From an uncultured Anaerolineae bacterium (GTDB lineage: Bacteria; Chloroflexota; Anaerolineae; Anaerolineales; Villigracilaceae), in NCBI GenBank assembly GCA_903854805.1, contig CAINXK010000457.1, positions 1 through 44,419 of the forward strand: a DNA stretch of 44,419 nucleotides, read 5' to 3'. The notes beneath the pieces were generated by a model. The model was not told the origin of the DNA and did no database searches. It was given only the letters and a program-made list of their open reading frames with translations. A program made the translations under genes and the position numbers. Positions 31,493 through 39,028 of this stretch are shown in pieces. Within the stretch, counting starts at the first letter, position 1; the number at the start of each line of letters is the position of its first letter.

Positions 31493-33016
31493 CTATTTCT
31501 CCTGTTTGTGAATATTGCTGCTGGCAACACCTGCGGCTAGTTCCATCACGCTCTCCTCATTCGCTTCCGCATGCGTCAAGAAGCCAACCAGTTGGCCTCT
31601 GCGCATCACAGCGATTCGATCGCTGATGCGCAGAGCTTCGGGTAGATCGGACGAAATAACCATAATGGCTATGCCTTGATCAGCCAGGTTGCGCAGTAAT
31701 TTATGAATATCCAATTTCGTGCTCACATCGATGCCACGGGTAGGTTCATCTACGATGAGCAATTCCGGCTGGGTGGCAAGCCATTCGCCAAGTAGTACTT
31801 TCTGCTGATTACCACCGGAGAGATTGTTGAGGCGCTGATCCAGACTTGGGGTACGGATTTCCAACTTTGTGACATATTCCTGGACGATGACTTGCAGTTT
31901 GGACCAATTCAGCCAGCCTCCGGGCGATACTTGATTGAGGTTGGTTGCCAGGAAGTTTTCTTTTATGGTTTTTTCCAGGAATAACCCTTCGGACTTGCGA
32001 TCTTCTGAAAGGTAGGCCATACCGAGCTGCATGGCTTTGGCTGGGCTGGAAATGTGGACTTCCTGGCCTCGAACCAGCACTTTTCCGCTGTGAATTCTGT
32101 CCAGCCCAATCAAACAACGCGCGACTTCGGTGCGCCCGGCGCCCACCAGGCCAAAGAAGGTGAGTACTTCGCCTTTGTGAACGCTGAAGCTGACGTCAGA
32201 GAATGCGCCTTTCCTGGAGATATTTTCCACGCGCAGGAGTTCAACACCTCGTTCTCCAGTGCCATGCAAAACATCAGATTCGTCCAGGTTGCGTCCAACC
32301 ATCATGCTGACGATCTCATTTTCATTTGTCTCGGAGGTGTTCTTCGTACCCACGTATCGACCATCGCGCAGAACTGTAACCCGGTCTGAGATTTCGAAGA
32401 TCTCTTCCAAATGGTGGGAAACATAGAGGATCGTGATACCCAGCTCTTTGAGTTGTTTGAGCCGTTCGAATAATATTTTGGCTTCCTGCAGTGAAAGAGA
32501 TGAAGTCGGCTCGTCAAGGATCAGGATTTTGGCATTAATTGCAAGCGCCTTGATGATTTCAACCAGTTGCTGGTTGCCCATCGAAAGCGAACCTACTCGC
32601 GTCTGGGGAGTAAATTCCACCTGGAATTGGTCCAGGAGTTCAGTCGTTTTCGCCTGCATTTCCGACATGTTCATTAAACCAAAGCTGCCGATCGGAGGGC
32701 GACCCCCGAAGGTGTTTTCGGCTACTGTCAGGTTCGGGACCAGGCTAAGTTCCTGGTAGACCACGCCGATACCGGCATCCACCGCTTGGAGTGGGTTGGT
32801 GAAGCGGACTTCGCGGTTATCGATCAGCAGGCGCCCAACATCGGGTTGGTAGACGCCCGAAAGGATCTTAATTAATGTCGATTTTCCAGCGCCGTTTTCT
32901 CCTACTAATGCCAGGATTTCACCGCGTCTGATTTCCATCGACATTTCTGAGAGCGCTTGAACGCCGGGGAATGCTTTGGAGATGTTTTCTATTTTTAGTA
33001 ATCCATCATTATTCAT
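31493..33016 (-). CDS. Sugar ABC transporter ATPase, two nucleotide-binding domains (RbsA/XylG type)
   Basis: The 507-residue protein contains two fused ATPase domains. The first has Walker A GENGAGKST, signature LSMGNQQ and Walker B ILILDEPTSSL. The second has a degenerate Walker A (GLVGAGRTE), signature LSGGNQQKV and LLIVDEPTRGID. This arrangement is typical of importers for ribose, xylose, galactose and similar monosaccharides, where the second site is weak. The start is preceded by AGAAAGGTTCGAAC. It lies between the receiver gene and the permease gene and energises sugar uptake. Confidence 0.94.
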   Translation of the reverse strand: MNNDGLLKIENISKAFPGVQALSEMSMEIRRGEILALVGENGAGKSTLIKILSGVYQPDVGRLLIDNREVRFTNPLQAVDAGIGVVYQELSLVPNLTVAENTFGGRPPIGSFGLMNMSEMQAKTTELLDQFQVEFTPQTRVGSLSMGNQQLVEIIKALAINAKILILDEPTSSLSLQEAKILFERLKQLKELGITILYVSHHLEEIFEISDRVTVLRDGRYVGTKNTSETNENEIVSMMVGRNLDESDVLHGTGERGVELLRVENISRKGAFSDVSFSVHKGEVLTFFGLVGAGRTEVARCLIGLDRIHSGKVLVRGQEVHISSPAKAMQLGMAYLSEDRKSEGLFLEKTIKENFLATNLNQVSPGGWLNWSKLQVIVQEYVTKLEIRTPSLDQRLNNLSGGNQQKVLLGEWLATQPELLIVDEPTRGIDVSTKLDIHKLLRNLADQGIAIMVISSDLPEALRISDRIAVMRRGQLVGFLTHAEANEESVMELAAGVASSNIHKQEK

Positions 33017-33063
33017 GTTCGAACCTTTCTCCAGTTCTTATCAATTATTCAGGGATGGATTGG

Positions 33064-33438
33064 TTATTCAAGGTAAATGCCTGCCGCTATAAGTGCGTTC
33101 ACGAAATCATCGTAATGGATTTCAGGTTTCTGCAACCTGCCGCTGACAGCGCCGGTCATCTCTCGCAAACTGATCTCATCCAACCATGTGCAGGCAATCA
33201 CTGGTATCTGGCAGGTTTGATGATCTTCTCGCAGCAGCCGGATAATTTCCCAGCCACGCACTTTGCCTGGCAATTCGGGGTCAATTACGATTACTGCTGG
33301 TTTTTTCTGGCGAGCCAGTTCGAGCATATCCTGGCCCACTGGAACCGATAGAATGTCCAATCCGCTTTTTTTAGCAAAGCGTTGCAACAGTTGGTCTATA
33401 AAAGGATTGGATTCGGCGACGATGCACAGGTGTTTCAT
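33064..33438 (-). CDS. Single-domain response regulator (receiver only)
   Basis: The 124-residue protein MKHLCIVAESNPFIDQ... is a lone CheY-type receiver with no output domain. The phosphorylatable Asp is D53 in VIVIDPELPG, a Thr is at about residue 86 (ACTWLDE) and the Lys in RLQKPE. The acidic pocket is reduced to a single E9, where DD or DE is usual. The start at 33438 is preceded by TAAGGGCTTT. It is the first gene before the ABC ATPase (47-base gap). It may pass a signal from a kinase such as the 1205-residue protein at 39029-42646, but that is inference. Confidence 0.75.
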   Translation of the reverse strand: MKHLCIVAESNPFIDQLLQRFAKKSGLDILSVPVGQDMLELARQKKPAVIVIDPELPGKVRGWEIIRLLREDHQTCQIPVIACTWLDEISLREMTGAVSGRLQKPEIHYDDFVNALIAAGIYLE

Positions 33439-33735
33439 AAAGCCCTTACAGAAAAACCAGATCAAATTTTTTGGATCCTAGCTTGGTAAGATTAACTGTA
33501 CCGTTTTCTGCAGCCTGTGTCTCGCATAAAAGGAGCATTTATTCGTAATAATGGTGCAATTCTGCCGTGTGTACCATTCCAAGTGCTAATTTGATGCGCA
33601 AAGCGGTTATTCTGGTTCTGAAAATATGCTGACGATTAGCAAGCTGGAGCGCAGCTCTGGCGATCGGGAGAACCAGCCATTTTCAGCTGTGCATTTAGAA
33701 AAGCATGGCAGTTTGAAAGGCGAACGAAAAAATGT
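33439..33735. other. Intergenic region between methyltransferase and receiver genes
   Basis: This 297-base gap contains the shared element (33519-33554). It also contains a long inverted repeat, CTGGTTCT at 33612-33619 with AGAACCAG at 33669-33676 and an inner GAGC/GCTC pair, which would form a stem in the transcript. No gene was recognised. Confidence 0.4.
33519..33554 (-). promoter_or_regulatory. Shared upstream element, copy 1 (receiver-ABC operon)
   Basis: GTCTCGCATAAAAGGA at 33519-33534 is identical to bases 38930-38945 before the fatty acid hydroxylase gene. The next 20 bases match at 12 positions. It lies 81 bases before the receiver start. Read on the minus strand it is TCCTTTTATGCGAGAC, followed after 11 bases by an AAAACxGT-like block also found at copy 2. 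Confidence 0.6.
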
Positions 33736-34914
33736 TCAATGAGCAGCCAGGTAACCTTTGATAAAGTCGTATGTTGCTTTTCGACCTGGTTTCAAGTCAC
33801 GTTGAATTCCATTGTATTTGCCGCCTTTGAGCAGGCCAACAGTGGGTGAGTATTGCGAGCAGATGATCAAGCCGCGATAATCCAGGCTTGAAAAAAGTTC
33901 TTCAAAATATTGTTGATACTCAACAGGTGTAAAGTCACAGACAAAGAGCGCTACCTTGTCCATGAGTTTTTCCTGAAGCTTTTTTACTGATGGGATGTTG
34001 TAAAGATTATAGATATTAAGAGCAACCAATCCTTCGGTTGCCAGAAAGTTATCGGCATGGTGCGTAGCGTTTCCGCAATAATGAATACACCCACCGCCGA
34101 ATTCTTTTAATATTCGAGAGTTGTAAGGAACAACAAACTCTCTGTATATCTTGCTTGACATCAGAACAGCATCGTCATCCGAGAACCAAACGCCAGCATG
34201 TTTGCCAGTATATACTTGCTGATCGCCGATGCAATAATTTGATGGTTCGCCAATCACCTGCTTCTGCATCTTTACCCATCTGATCAACCCTTCGGTTATT
34301 TTATCCATGAGTTCATGCGTGGCAGCGGGATTATCGTGCATCATATAGATGAGCTTGTCATAGCCCATCAGTTGATTAGCAGTAGTTAATGGTCCCTGAA
34401 AATCTGTTATCCCAACAGGCAGGAAACTGTTTGTTTTCATGTATTGAAGAAACTCCAATACTTTGGGCATAAGGCCCGCTGTCTGCGGGTCCGGAATTTC
34501 CAGGTTTTTGATGTCTTCGATTGTTTTTACCGGGTAATAGCGCGGATCTGCAGCTGGATCTTGTTTTGGGCGCCAACCGATCTCGCATCCAAATGCGGAG
34601 GCTGCGACAATTGTTCCAAACCAGGGCATCAGGTAGGGGACAAAGTCATCGTCGATTTCCCTGATCTGATCGTAATAAGTCCGTTCCTGAAAATTAGTCA
34701 TGACCGCTGGATCAGTCATGTAATCCTCAGGCAGGTTTTCGGTATCGAGACCAAAAATCCAATACAGGGCACTGTTTACGATGTATGGTGGTGTTTCAAC
34801 TTTCTTGAAAGCAAACACATCTTCTGTTTTAGCTTTGACTTTCTCCAGCCGTTCGTCAAACCGTTGTGTGAAATCTGCACGTTCTTCAGCGGTCAAAGGT
34901 TCTATTGTCCACAT
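33736..34914 (-). CDS. UroD-like methyltransferase (copy 2, divergent)
   Basis: The 392-residue protein has H278-Y-C280 (CIHYCGNA) and C352 (LIICSQYS), the H-x-C ... Cys zinc pattern of corrinoid methyltransferases related to uroporphyrinogen decarboxylase. Its N-terminus (MWTIEPLTAEERADF) is longer and different from the other two copies, so it is probably the one that recognises a particular substrate. The ATG follows AAGGAGGATAAG. It starts 14 bases after the stop of copy 3, so the two are in one operon with the corrinoid protein. A methylated substrate is assumed, but its identity is unknown. Confidence 0.8.
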   Translation of the reverse strand: MWTIEPLTAEERADFTQRFDERLEKVKAKTEDVFAFKKVETPPYIVNSALYWIFGLDTENLPEDYMTDPAVMTNFQERTYYDQIREIDDDFVPYLMPWFGTIVAASAFGCEIGWRPKQDPAADPRYYPVKTIEDIKNLEIPDPQTAGLMPKVLEFLQYMKTNSFLPVGITDFQGPLTTANQLMGYDKLIYMMHDNPAATHELMDKITEGLIRWVKMQKQVIGEPSNYCIGDQQVYTGKHAGVWFSDDDAVLMSSKIYREFVVPYNSRILKEFGGGCIHYCGNATHHADNFLATEGLVALNIYNLYNIPSVKKLQEKLMDKVALFVCDFTPVEYQQYFEELFSSLDYRGLIICSQYSPTVGLLKGGKYNGIQRDLKPGRKATYDFIKGYLAAH

Positions 34915-34928
34915 CTTATCCTCCTTGA

Positions 34929-35972
34929 TCAGGCGTAAATTCCATATTTTTTAGCAGATTCAACCAGCGCATGGATATTATCCGAAGGCACGGTTGTTCC
35001 CAGGGCGCAACCAGGACCCAGGATGAAGCCACTATCAGGTTTCCATATCTCAATAAGTTCCTTGCAAGCCCTATCGATGTCGTCTGGTTTTCCAAATTGC
35101 ATAAGACCAGTGTCAATATTTCCTAACAGACACGCTTTGTGACGAGCTGCTTCTTTGGCGATGGCTGGATTCGTTTTATGGTCCACTTCCAGCACCTGGG
35201 CACCCGTGGCAATAAACTCCTCAATGATGGGAATGGTATTGCCACAGATGTGATTGTGAAGAATGATCCCTTTGCTCTTTAATTCATCCGCCATGCGTTT
35301 CTCATGCACCCAGGGGAATTTCTTGTAATGCCTGGGTGACATAACGTCTGGGCCTCCAACCGGTTCACCAATGGATGTGGAGTGTCCACCACATTCAATC
35401 AGCGCATAGGCGTAGCGCGTGGCAACCCGCCTGGAGTAGTCGAGAAGTGAATGAATCAATTCAGGCTGTTCATTCAAGCCGATATCCATCATCAACTCTG
35501 TCATCCCGCGAATTTGGGATGACAGATCCATCGGGCCTTGATCAGCCCTGGCACATATCCAAACCTTATCGCCGATCTCTTTGGATAAGATGCGAGTGGC
35601 TTTAAGAATCTCATTCATTGGGAAAGTTGTGTACGGGTCTGGCGTTACCAGATTTGCAACCTCTTGAAGAGATTGGATCAATGGCTTGTGCGCCACCGGA
35701 GCAGCATCATCACGGTAAGAGACATCCATGCCACAGGCTTGCGCATTGCAGGCTGTGCCATTTTCCAGCAAGATCATGTCGTGTCCGTATTCGCGCCAGG
35801 CATCCAACATGGCTTGCGCCAGAAGTTCGCCATCTTGAAACACTTCACTAAGTGGCTTTCCGGATGCATACGCAGCGGGTTGAAAATTATGCAGGTCAAC
35901 TGGCACACGATCCGGTTTTCGCAACTCAATCGCAGCCCGTACTCTTTCTATGGAGGTCATTTCATTGATCAT
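34929..35972 (-). CDS. UroD/MtaA-family corrinoid methyltransferase (copy 3)
   Basis: The 347-residue protein starts SIERVRAAIELRKPDRVPVD, the usual family start, and has H241-I-C243 (HNHICGNT) and C322 (GPGCALGTTVPSDN), the full zinc-ligand set of MtaA/MtbA-like enzymes. In methanogens these enzymes transfer the methyl group of a methyl-corrinoid protein to coenzyme M; related bacterial proteins act on the first demethylation step. It lies between the corrinoid gene (38-base gap) and the copy 2 gene (14-base gap). The substrate cannot be read from the sequence. Confidence 0.85.
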   Translation of the reverse strand: MINEMTSIERVRAAIELRKPDRVPVDLHNFQPAAYASGKPLSEVFQDGELLAQAMLDAWREYGHDMILLENGTACNAQACGMDVSYRDDAAPVAHKPLIQSLQEVANLVTPDPYTTFPMNEILKATRILSKEIGDKVWICARADQGPMDLSSQIRGMTELMMDIGLNEQPELIHSLLDYSRRVATRYAYALIECGGHSTSIGEPVGGPDVMSPRHYKKFPWVHEKRMADELKSKGIILHNHICGNTIPIIEEFIATGAQVLEVDHKTNPAIAKEAARHKACLLGNIDTGLMQFGKPDDIDRACKELIEIWKPDSGFILGPGCALGTTVPSDNIHALVESAKKYGIYA

Positions 35973-36010
35973 ATTAGATCCTTATGATGATTGCTTAAAA
36001 CGATGGTGAA

Positions 36011-36649
36011 TTAGGGGCTACATAATTCTTGCGCCAGATTGGCAGCTCGGCTGGCATCGGATGCGTATCCATCCGCTCCGATTTCGCCGGCATAATCTTC
36101 AGAAACAGGGGCACCACCAATGATGATTTTGACTTTGTCTCGCAGTCCCGCTGTTTTTAGAGCGGCGATCGTGCTTTTCATGGAGGGCATGGTGGTTGTC
36201 AGTAAAGCAGACATGGCGACAATATCAGGTTGGTTGGCTCGAACTGCCTCAACGAATTTCTCTGGAACAACATCGCTGCCCAGGTCAATCATTTCAAAGC
36301 CCGCACCTTCCAACATCATGACCACGAGATTCTTGCCAATATCATGCAAGTCGCCTTCCACAGTCCCAATTACAATCTTCCCTGAGCTTTTAATCTCCGC
36401 TGTTGCCAGGATCGGCTTAAGCAAGCCCAACCCGGTTTGCATGGCTCGTGCTGAAATCAACATTTCGGGGACGAAGAACTCGCCGCTCTCAAATTTGGCC
36501 CCGACTTCTTTCATGGCCGGGATCAGACCTTGTTTTAAAATATCGTCGGCCGGAATCCCGGAGTCAAGAGCGGTCTGGACTCCGGCGCTAACATCACCAG
36601 CTTCTCCATTGATGATCGCATCAAAAATATATTGCAATTGTTCGATCAT
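36011..36649 (-). CDS. Corrinoid-binding protein of a methyltransferase system (copy 2)
   Basis: A 212-residue protein with the B12 signature D100-x-H102-x2-G105 (GDLHDIGKN), the ALLTTTM segment and IIGGAPVS, and a helical cap domain in front. It is about 60% identical to the protein at 21021-21647 by eye. It probably accepts the methyl group from the adjacent UroD-type enzymes encoded immediately downstream. The ATG follows AAGGAGGAACGC, a very good ribosome-binding site. It lies 22 bases after the stop of the LacI repressor gene and probably shares its transcript. Confidence 0.93.
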   Translation of the reverse strand: MIEQLQYIFDAIINGEAGDVSAGVQTALDSGIPADDILKQGLIPAMKEVGAKFESGEFFVPEMLISARAMQTGLGLLKPILATAEIKSSGKIVIGTVEGDLHDIGKNLVVMMLEGAGFEMIDLGSDVVPEKFVEAVRANQPDIVAMSALLTTTMPSMKSTIAALKTAGLRDKVKIIIGGAPVSEDYAGEIGADGYASDASRAANLAQELCSP

Positions 36650-36671
36650 GCGTTCCTCCTTGTCATTCGGT

Positions 36672-37688
36672 TCAATTGTAATTTTGAGTAGTTGATTTTC
36701 TGATCACGAGTCGGGTTGGGATTTCGCAATGCAGGCATTCCACTTCTTCACCGTGCAGCATTGCCATGAGGTGTTTGGTTGCTTTTTTTGCAATTTTGGA
36801 AATGGGTTGGTCAATTGTTGTGAGCGGTGGCCAAATCTGCCTCGCTAGGGGTATGTTGTCAAAACCAGCCACCGAGATATCCTTTGGAACATTCATTCCT
36901 ACTTCAAATACAGCCGACATCGCTCCGGCAGCCATTTCATCGTTGTTGCAAAAGATGGCAGTTGGACGATTTTTCATGGCGATAAATTTCACAGCAGATG
37001 TGTAGCCTGATTCAAAATGATCATCACCCTGTATCACGATTTCAGGGTCATAAGGGCAGCCTGCTGAAAGCAGAGCATCTTTATAGCCAGCCAAACGGTC
37101 GTGGGCCGCTCTTTGTGCTTGGGGGCCAGCCACGTATGCAATTCGTTTGTGGCCAAGTTCCTGCAGGTATTTGGTCATGTCAAGCGCCCCTTGGCGGTCT
37201 GTCGCAGTGACAAAGGGTAGGTTACTTTCCCTATCCATGGGGCTCAATCGAACAAAGGGGAAGTGCATCATTTCTAGCTTTTGGATCAGGTCATTGGCAT
37301 TGTCGGATGGGGGGGTGAAAATGAATCCATCGACTTGTTTTTGGGTAACTAATTTCATAATTTCATGAGCATGGTTGTGATTGGTAATATCGCAGGGGTG
37401 CAACAAGAGGCTGTACCCATATTTATTCGCGGTTTCCATAACATTCATTTGAACGTCCTGGAAGTAGTGCCAGCTCGCGTTGTGGAAAATCAAACCGATC
37501 GTATAAGACTGCCCTGATGCCAGGCGCCGAGCTGGCATGCTTGCGACATATCCTAAATGATGTATGGCAGCATTCACCTTTTTGCGTGTTATTTCGGTGA
37601 CATATGGCTCATTGTTTAGAATACGAGAAACAGTCTTAATGGATACGCCTGCCAAGACTGCAACTTCTCGAATAGTTACGGATGCCAA
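36672..37688 (-). CDS. LacI-family transcriptional repressor
   Basis: The 338-residue protein has an N-terminal helix-turn-helix (IREVAVLAGVSIKTVSRILNN at about 4-24), a hinge region ending in RRLAS, and a sugar-binding-protein-like core (about 60-330). It should bind palindromic operators and release or bind DNA when a small sugar-type ligand is present. Two candidate operators lie in front of the gene itself, at 37718-37735 and 37756-37773, so autoregulation is likely, with the corrinoid and methyltransferase genes behind it being regulated together. The ATG is preceded by AAAGAGGTTCATTTTGGC. Confidence 0.93.
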   Translation of the reverse strand: MASVTIREVAVLAGVSIKTVSRILNNEPYVTEITRKKVNAAIHHLGYVASMPARRLASGQSYTIGLIFHNASWHYFQDVQMNVMETANKYGYSLLLHPCDITNHNHAHEIMKLVTQKQVDGFIFTPPSDNANDLIQKLEMMHFPFVRLSPMDRESNLPFVTATDRQGALDMTKYLQELGHKRIAYVAGPQAQRAAHDRLAGYKDALLSAGCPYDPEIVIQGDDHFESGYTSAVKFIAMKNRPTAIFCNNDEMAAGAMSAVFEVGMNVPKDISVAGFDNIPLARQIWPPLTTIDQPISKIAKKATKHLMAMLHGEEVECLHCEIPTRLVIRKSTTQNYN

Positions 37689-37717
37689 AATGAACCTCTT
37701 TTTTGGGTCGCTGTGCT

Positions 37718-37735
37718 TATGACAGCGTTGTCAAT
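37718..37735. promoter_or_regulatory. LacI-type operator 1
   Basis: TATGACA-GCGT-TGTCAAT is an imperfect copy of operator 2, with its centre 38 bases away. It overlaps the predicted transcript leader of the repressor gene. Confidence 0.55.
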
Positions 37736-37755
37736 TTGTCTTAAAAAAAATCAGC

Positions 37756-37773
37756 TATGACACCGCTGTCATA
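37756..37773. promoter_or_regulatory. LacI-type operator 2
   Basis: TATGACA-CCGC-TGTCATA has two perfect 7-base half-sites around a CG-containing centre, as is common for the LacI family. It lies just after the predicted -10 box, so a bound repressor would block transcription. Confidence 0.65.
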
Positions 37774-37776
37774 AGT

Positions 37777-37804
37777 ATCTTAGCATAATATAATTATTAT
37801 TCAA
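37777..37804 (-). promoter_or_regulatory. Candidate promoter of the LacI-corrinoid-methyltransferase operon
   Basis: On the minus strand TTGAAT (37799-37804), 16 bases, TAAGAT (37777-37782) is a plausible sigma-70 promoter. Operator 2 starts a few bases after the -10 box, which supports the pairing. Confidence 0.45.
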
Positions 37805-37882
37805 GAGGGAAAGTAAGCCATTTTTGCTCATATAAGCAGTCCAGATACAGACACGAAGGTATGATCCCTATTTTTCTGAATC

Positions 37883-38869
37883 TCATTTTTTTTGATACGG
37901 TCGATATTCACCTTCGCCATTAAAAAATACTCCCAGCCATCTGTCCCATGGCACAATATCTGAACCGAAATTGCAAGTAACGTATTTGTGGTGTAGATAA
38001 TGGAAATAGTCGCTGGTTACAGGTTTGCCATTAAATTTTGGGCCTTCAAATCCCACATGCCCAACCACAGGAGATATAGCCAGGTGAAATGATTGAAAAT
38101 AGAAATGTAAAGGGTGCGAGGGCACGATAAAGTGCAGCAAGACCCCGCTAAAATAAAATAAATGCTCAACCGAGTGCATTGCCAACCCAGACCATGGCCC
38201 GGGATTGGAGTTGAAGTGATGTACGCTGTGTACGTATTTAAATAATGGCTTCCAGTGAATTAAGCGATGGATGAAATAGAAGTGGGTGTCGCGGAAGAGC
38301 AACAATACAAAAAAGTAGACACAAAACCAGACGGGGTGTTCTTGGAAGCTAAGATACGGAACACGTCCATTGGCGGCAACCCACAGGTACAACACTTCGT
38401 AAGCTGTCCAAATTGGTAAACCTGAGAGCAGGGTGCGGATGATATTATCGGTAAGTTGTTTTCCAAACAAAAATTGTTTTTTGGTTTCAACTGGAAAACT
38501 GGGATTGTATTTGCGGTCTGTTCCGCTCAATTTAAACGTGTAATACGCCAGGTGCATGCTGCTGTAGACCACCACGAGAATGATTAAGTTGCGCAGTAAA
38601 AGCAAGCCAATCCAACCTATTTCCAGGTTTTTGGCTGTCTCAAGGGTTGGTTGGAAAAAGGCAAAAACCGCCAGGCCTAATAAAAAGACCAGGGTATTGA
38701 AAGGCCACAATACCCCTGGGAAACCGAACAGGTAAGTGATGATGGCTTTTGGGTTAACGGGCCAATCAAATAACGGGGAAAAGCGTGCCGGATAAGGAGG
38801 CTTCCAATGCCCTCTTGCATCTCGAGTACCATATTCAGGCTTGCGGGTGGCACTTTCGGTCAGATTCAT
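37883..38869 (-). CDS. Fatty acid hydroxylase/sterol desaturase-family membrane protein
   Basis: The 328-residue protein has several hydrophobic segments and the histidine clusters of this di-iron family: HFYFIHRLIHW, HSVHHF and HHKYVTCNFGSD in the C-terminal half. Such enzymes use O2 to hydroxylate or desaturate lipids and similar hydrophobic substrates at the membrane. It ends about 195 bases upstream of the LacI gene start and shares an upstream sequence element with the receiver-ABC operon. The substrate is unknown. An oxygen-dependent enzyme beside B12 methyltransferases is unexpected. Confidence 0.87.
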   Translation of the reverse strand: MNLTESATRKPEYGTRDARGHWKPPYPARFSPLFDWPVNPKAIITYLFGFPGVLWPFNTLVFLLGLAVFAFFQPTLETAKNLEIGWIGLLLLRNLIILVVVYSSMHLAYYTFKLSGTDRKYNPSFPVETKKQFLFGKQLTDNIIRTLLSGLPIWTAYEVLYLWVAANGRVPYLSFQEHPVWFCVYFFVLLLFRDTHFYFIHRLIHWKPLFKYVHSVHHFNSNPGPWSGLAMHSVEHLFYFSGVLLHFIVPSHPLHFYFQSFHLAISPVVGHVGFEGPKFNGKPVTSDYFHYLHHKYVTCNFGSDIVPWDRWLGVFFNGEGEYRPYQKK

Positions 38870-38929
38870 AACGCTACCTCTCGAAAAAATTAACGTGTCT
38901 GATTACCTTACACTGTTTTGTGTATTTGA

Positions 38930-38965
38930 GTCTCGCATAAAAGGATACTCTTATCGTATGAATGG
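38930..38965 (-). promoter_or_regulatory. Shared upstream element, copy 2 (hydroxylase gene)
   Basis: GTCTCGCATAAAAGGA at 38930-38945 is identical to the element before the receiver gene; 28 of the 36 bases match overall. It lies 61 bases before the hydroxylase start. Both copies point the same way relative to the downstream gene. Confidence 0.6.
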
Positions 38966-38972
38966 ATTGTAA

Positions 38973-39006
38973 TCAAGCGGAGCAACCCACAGGTTGCTCC
39001 GCTTGA
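38973..39006 (-). terminator. Hairpin after the 1205-residue signalling protein gene
   Basis: TCAAGCGGAGCAACC (38973-38987) and its perfect complement (38992-39006) form a 15-bp stem with a 4-base CACA loop. It lies 22 bases after the stop of the signalling gene. The following sequence on the minus strand (TTACAATCC) is not T-rich, so it is a strong hairpin but an imperfect terminator. Confidence 0.65.
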
Positions 39007-39028
39007 GATTTGAATGATAGGAATGGGC

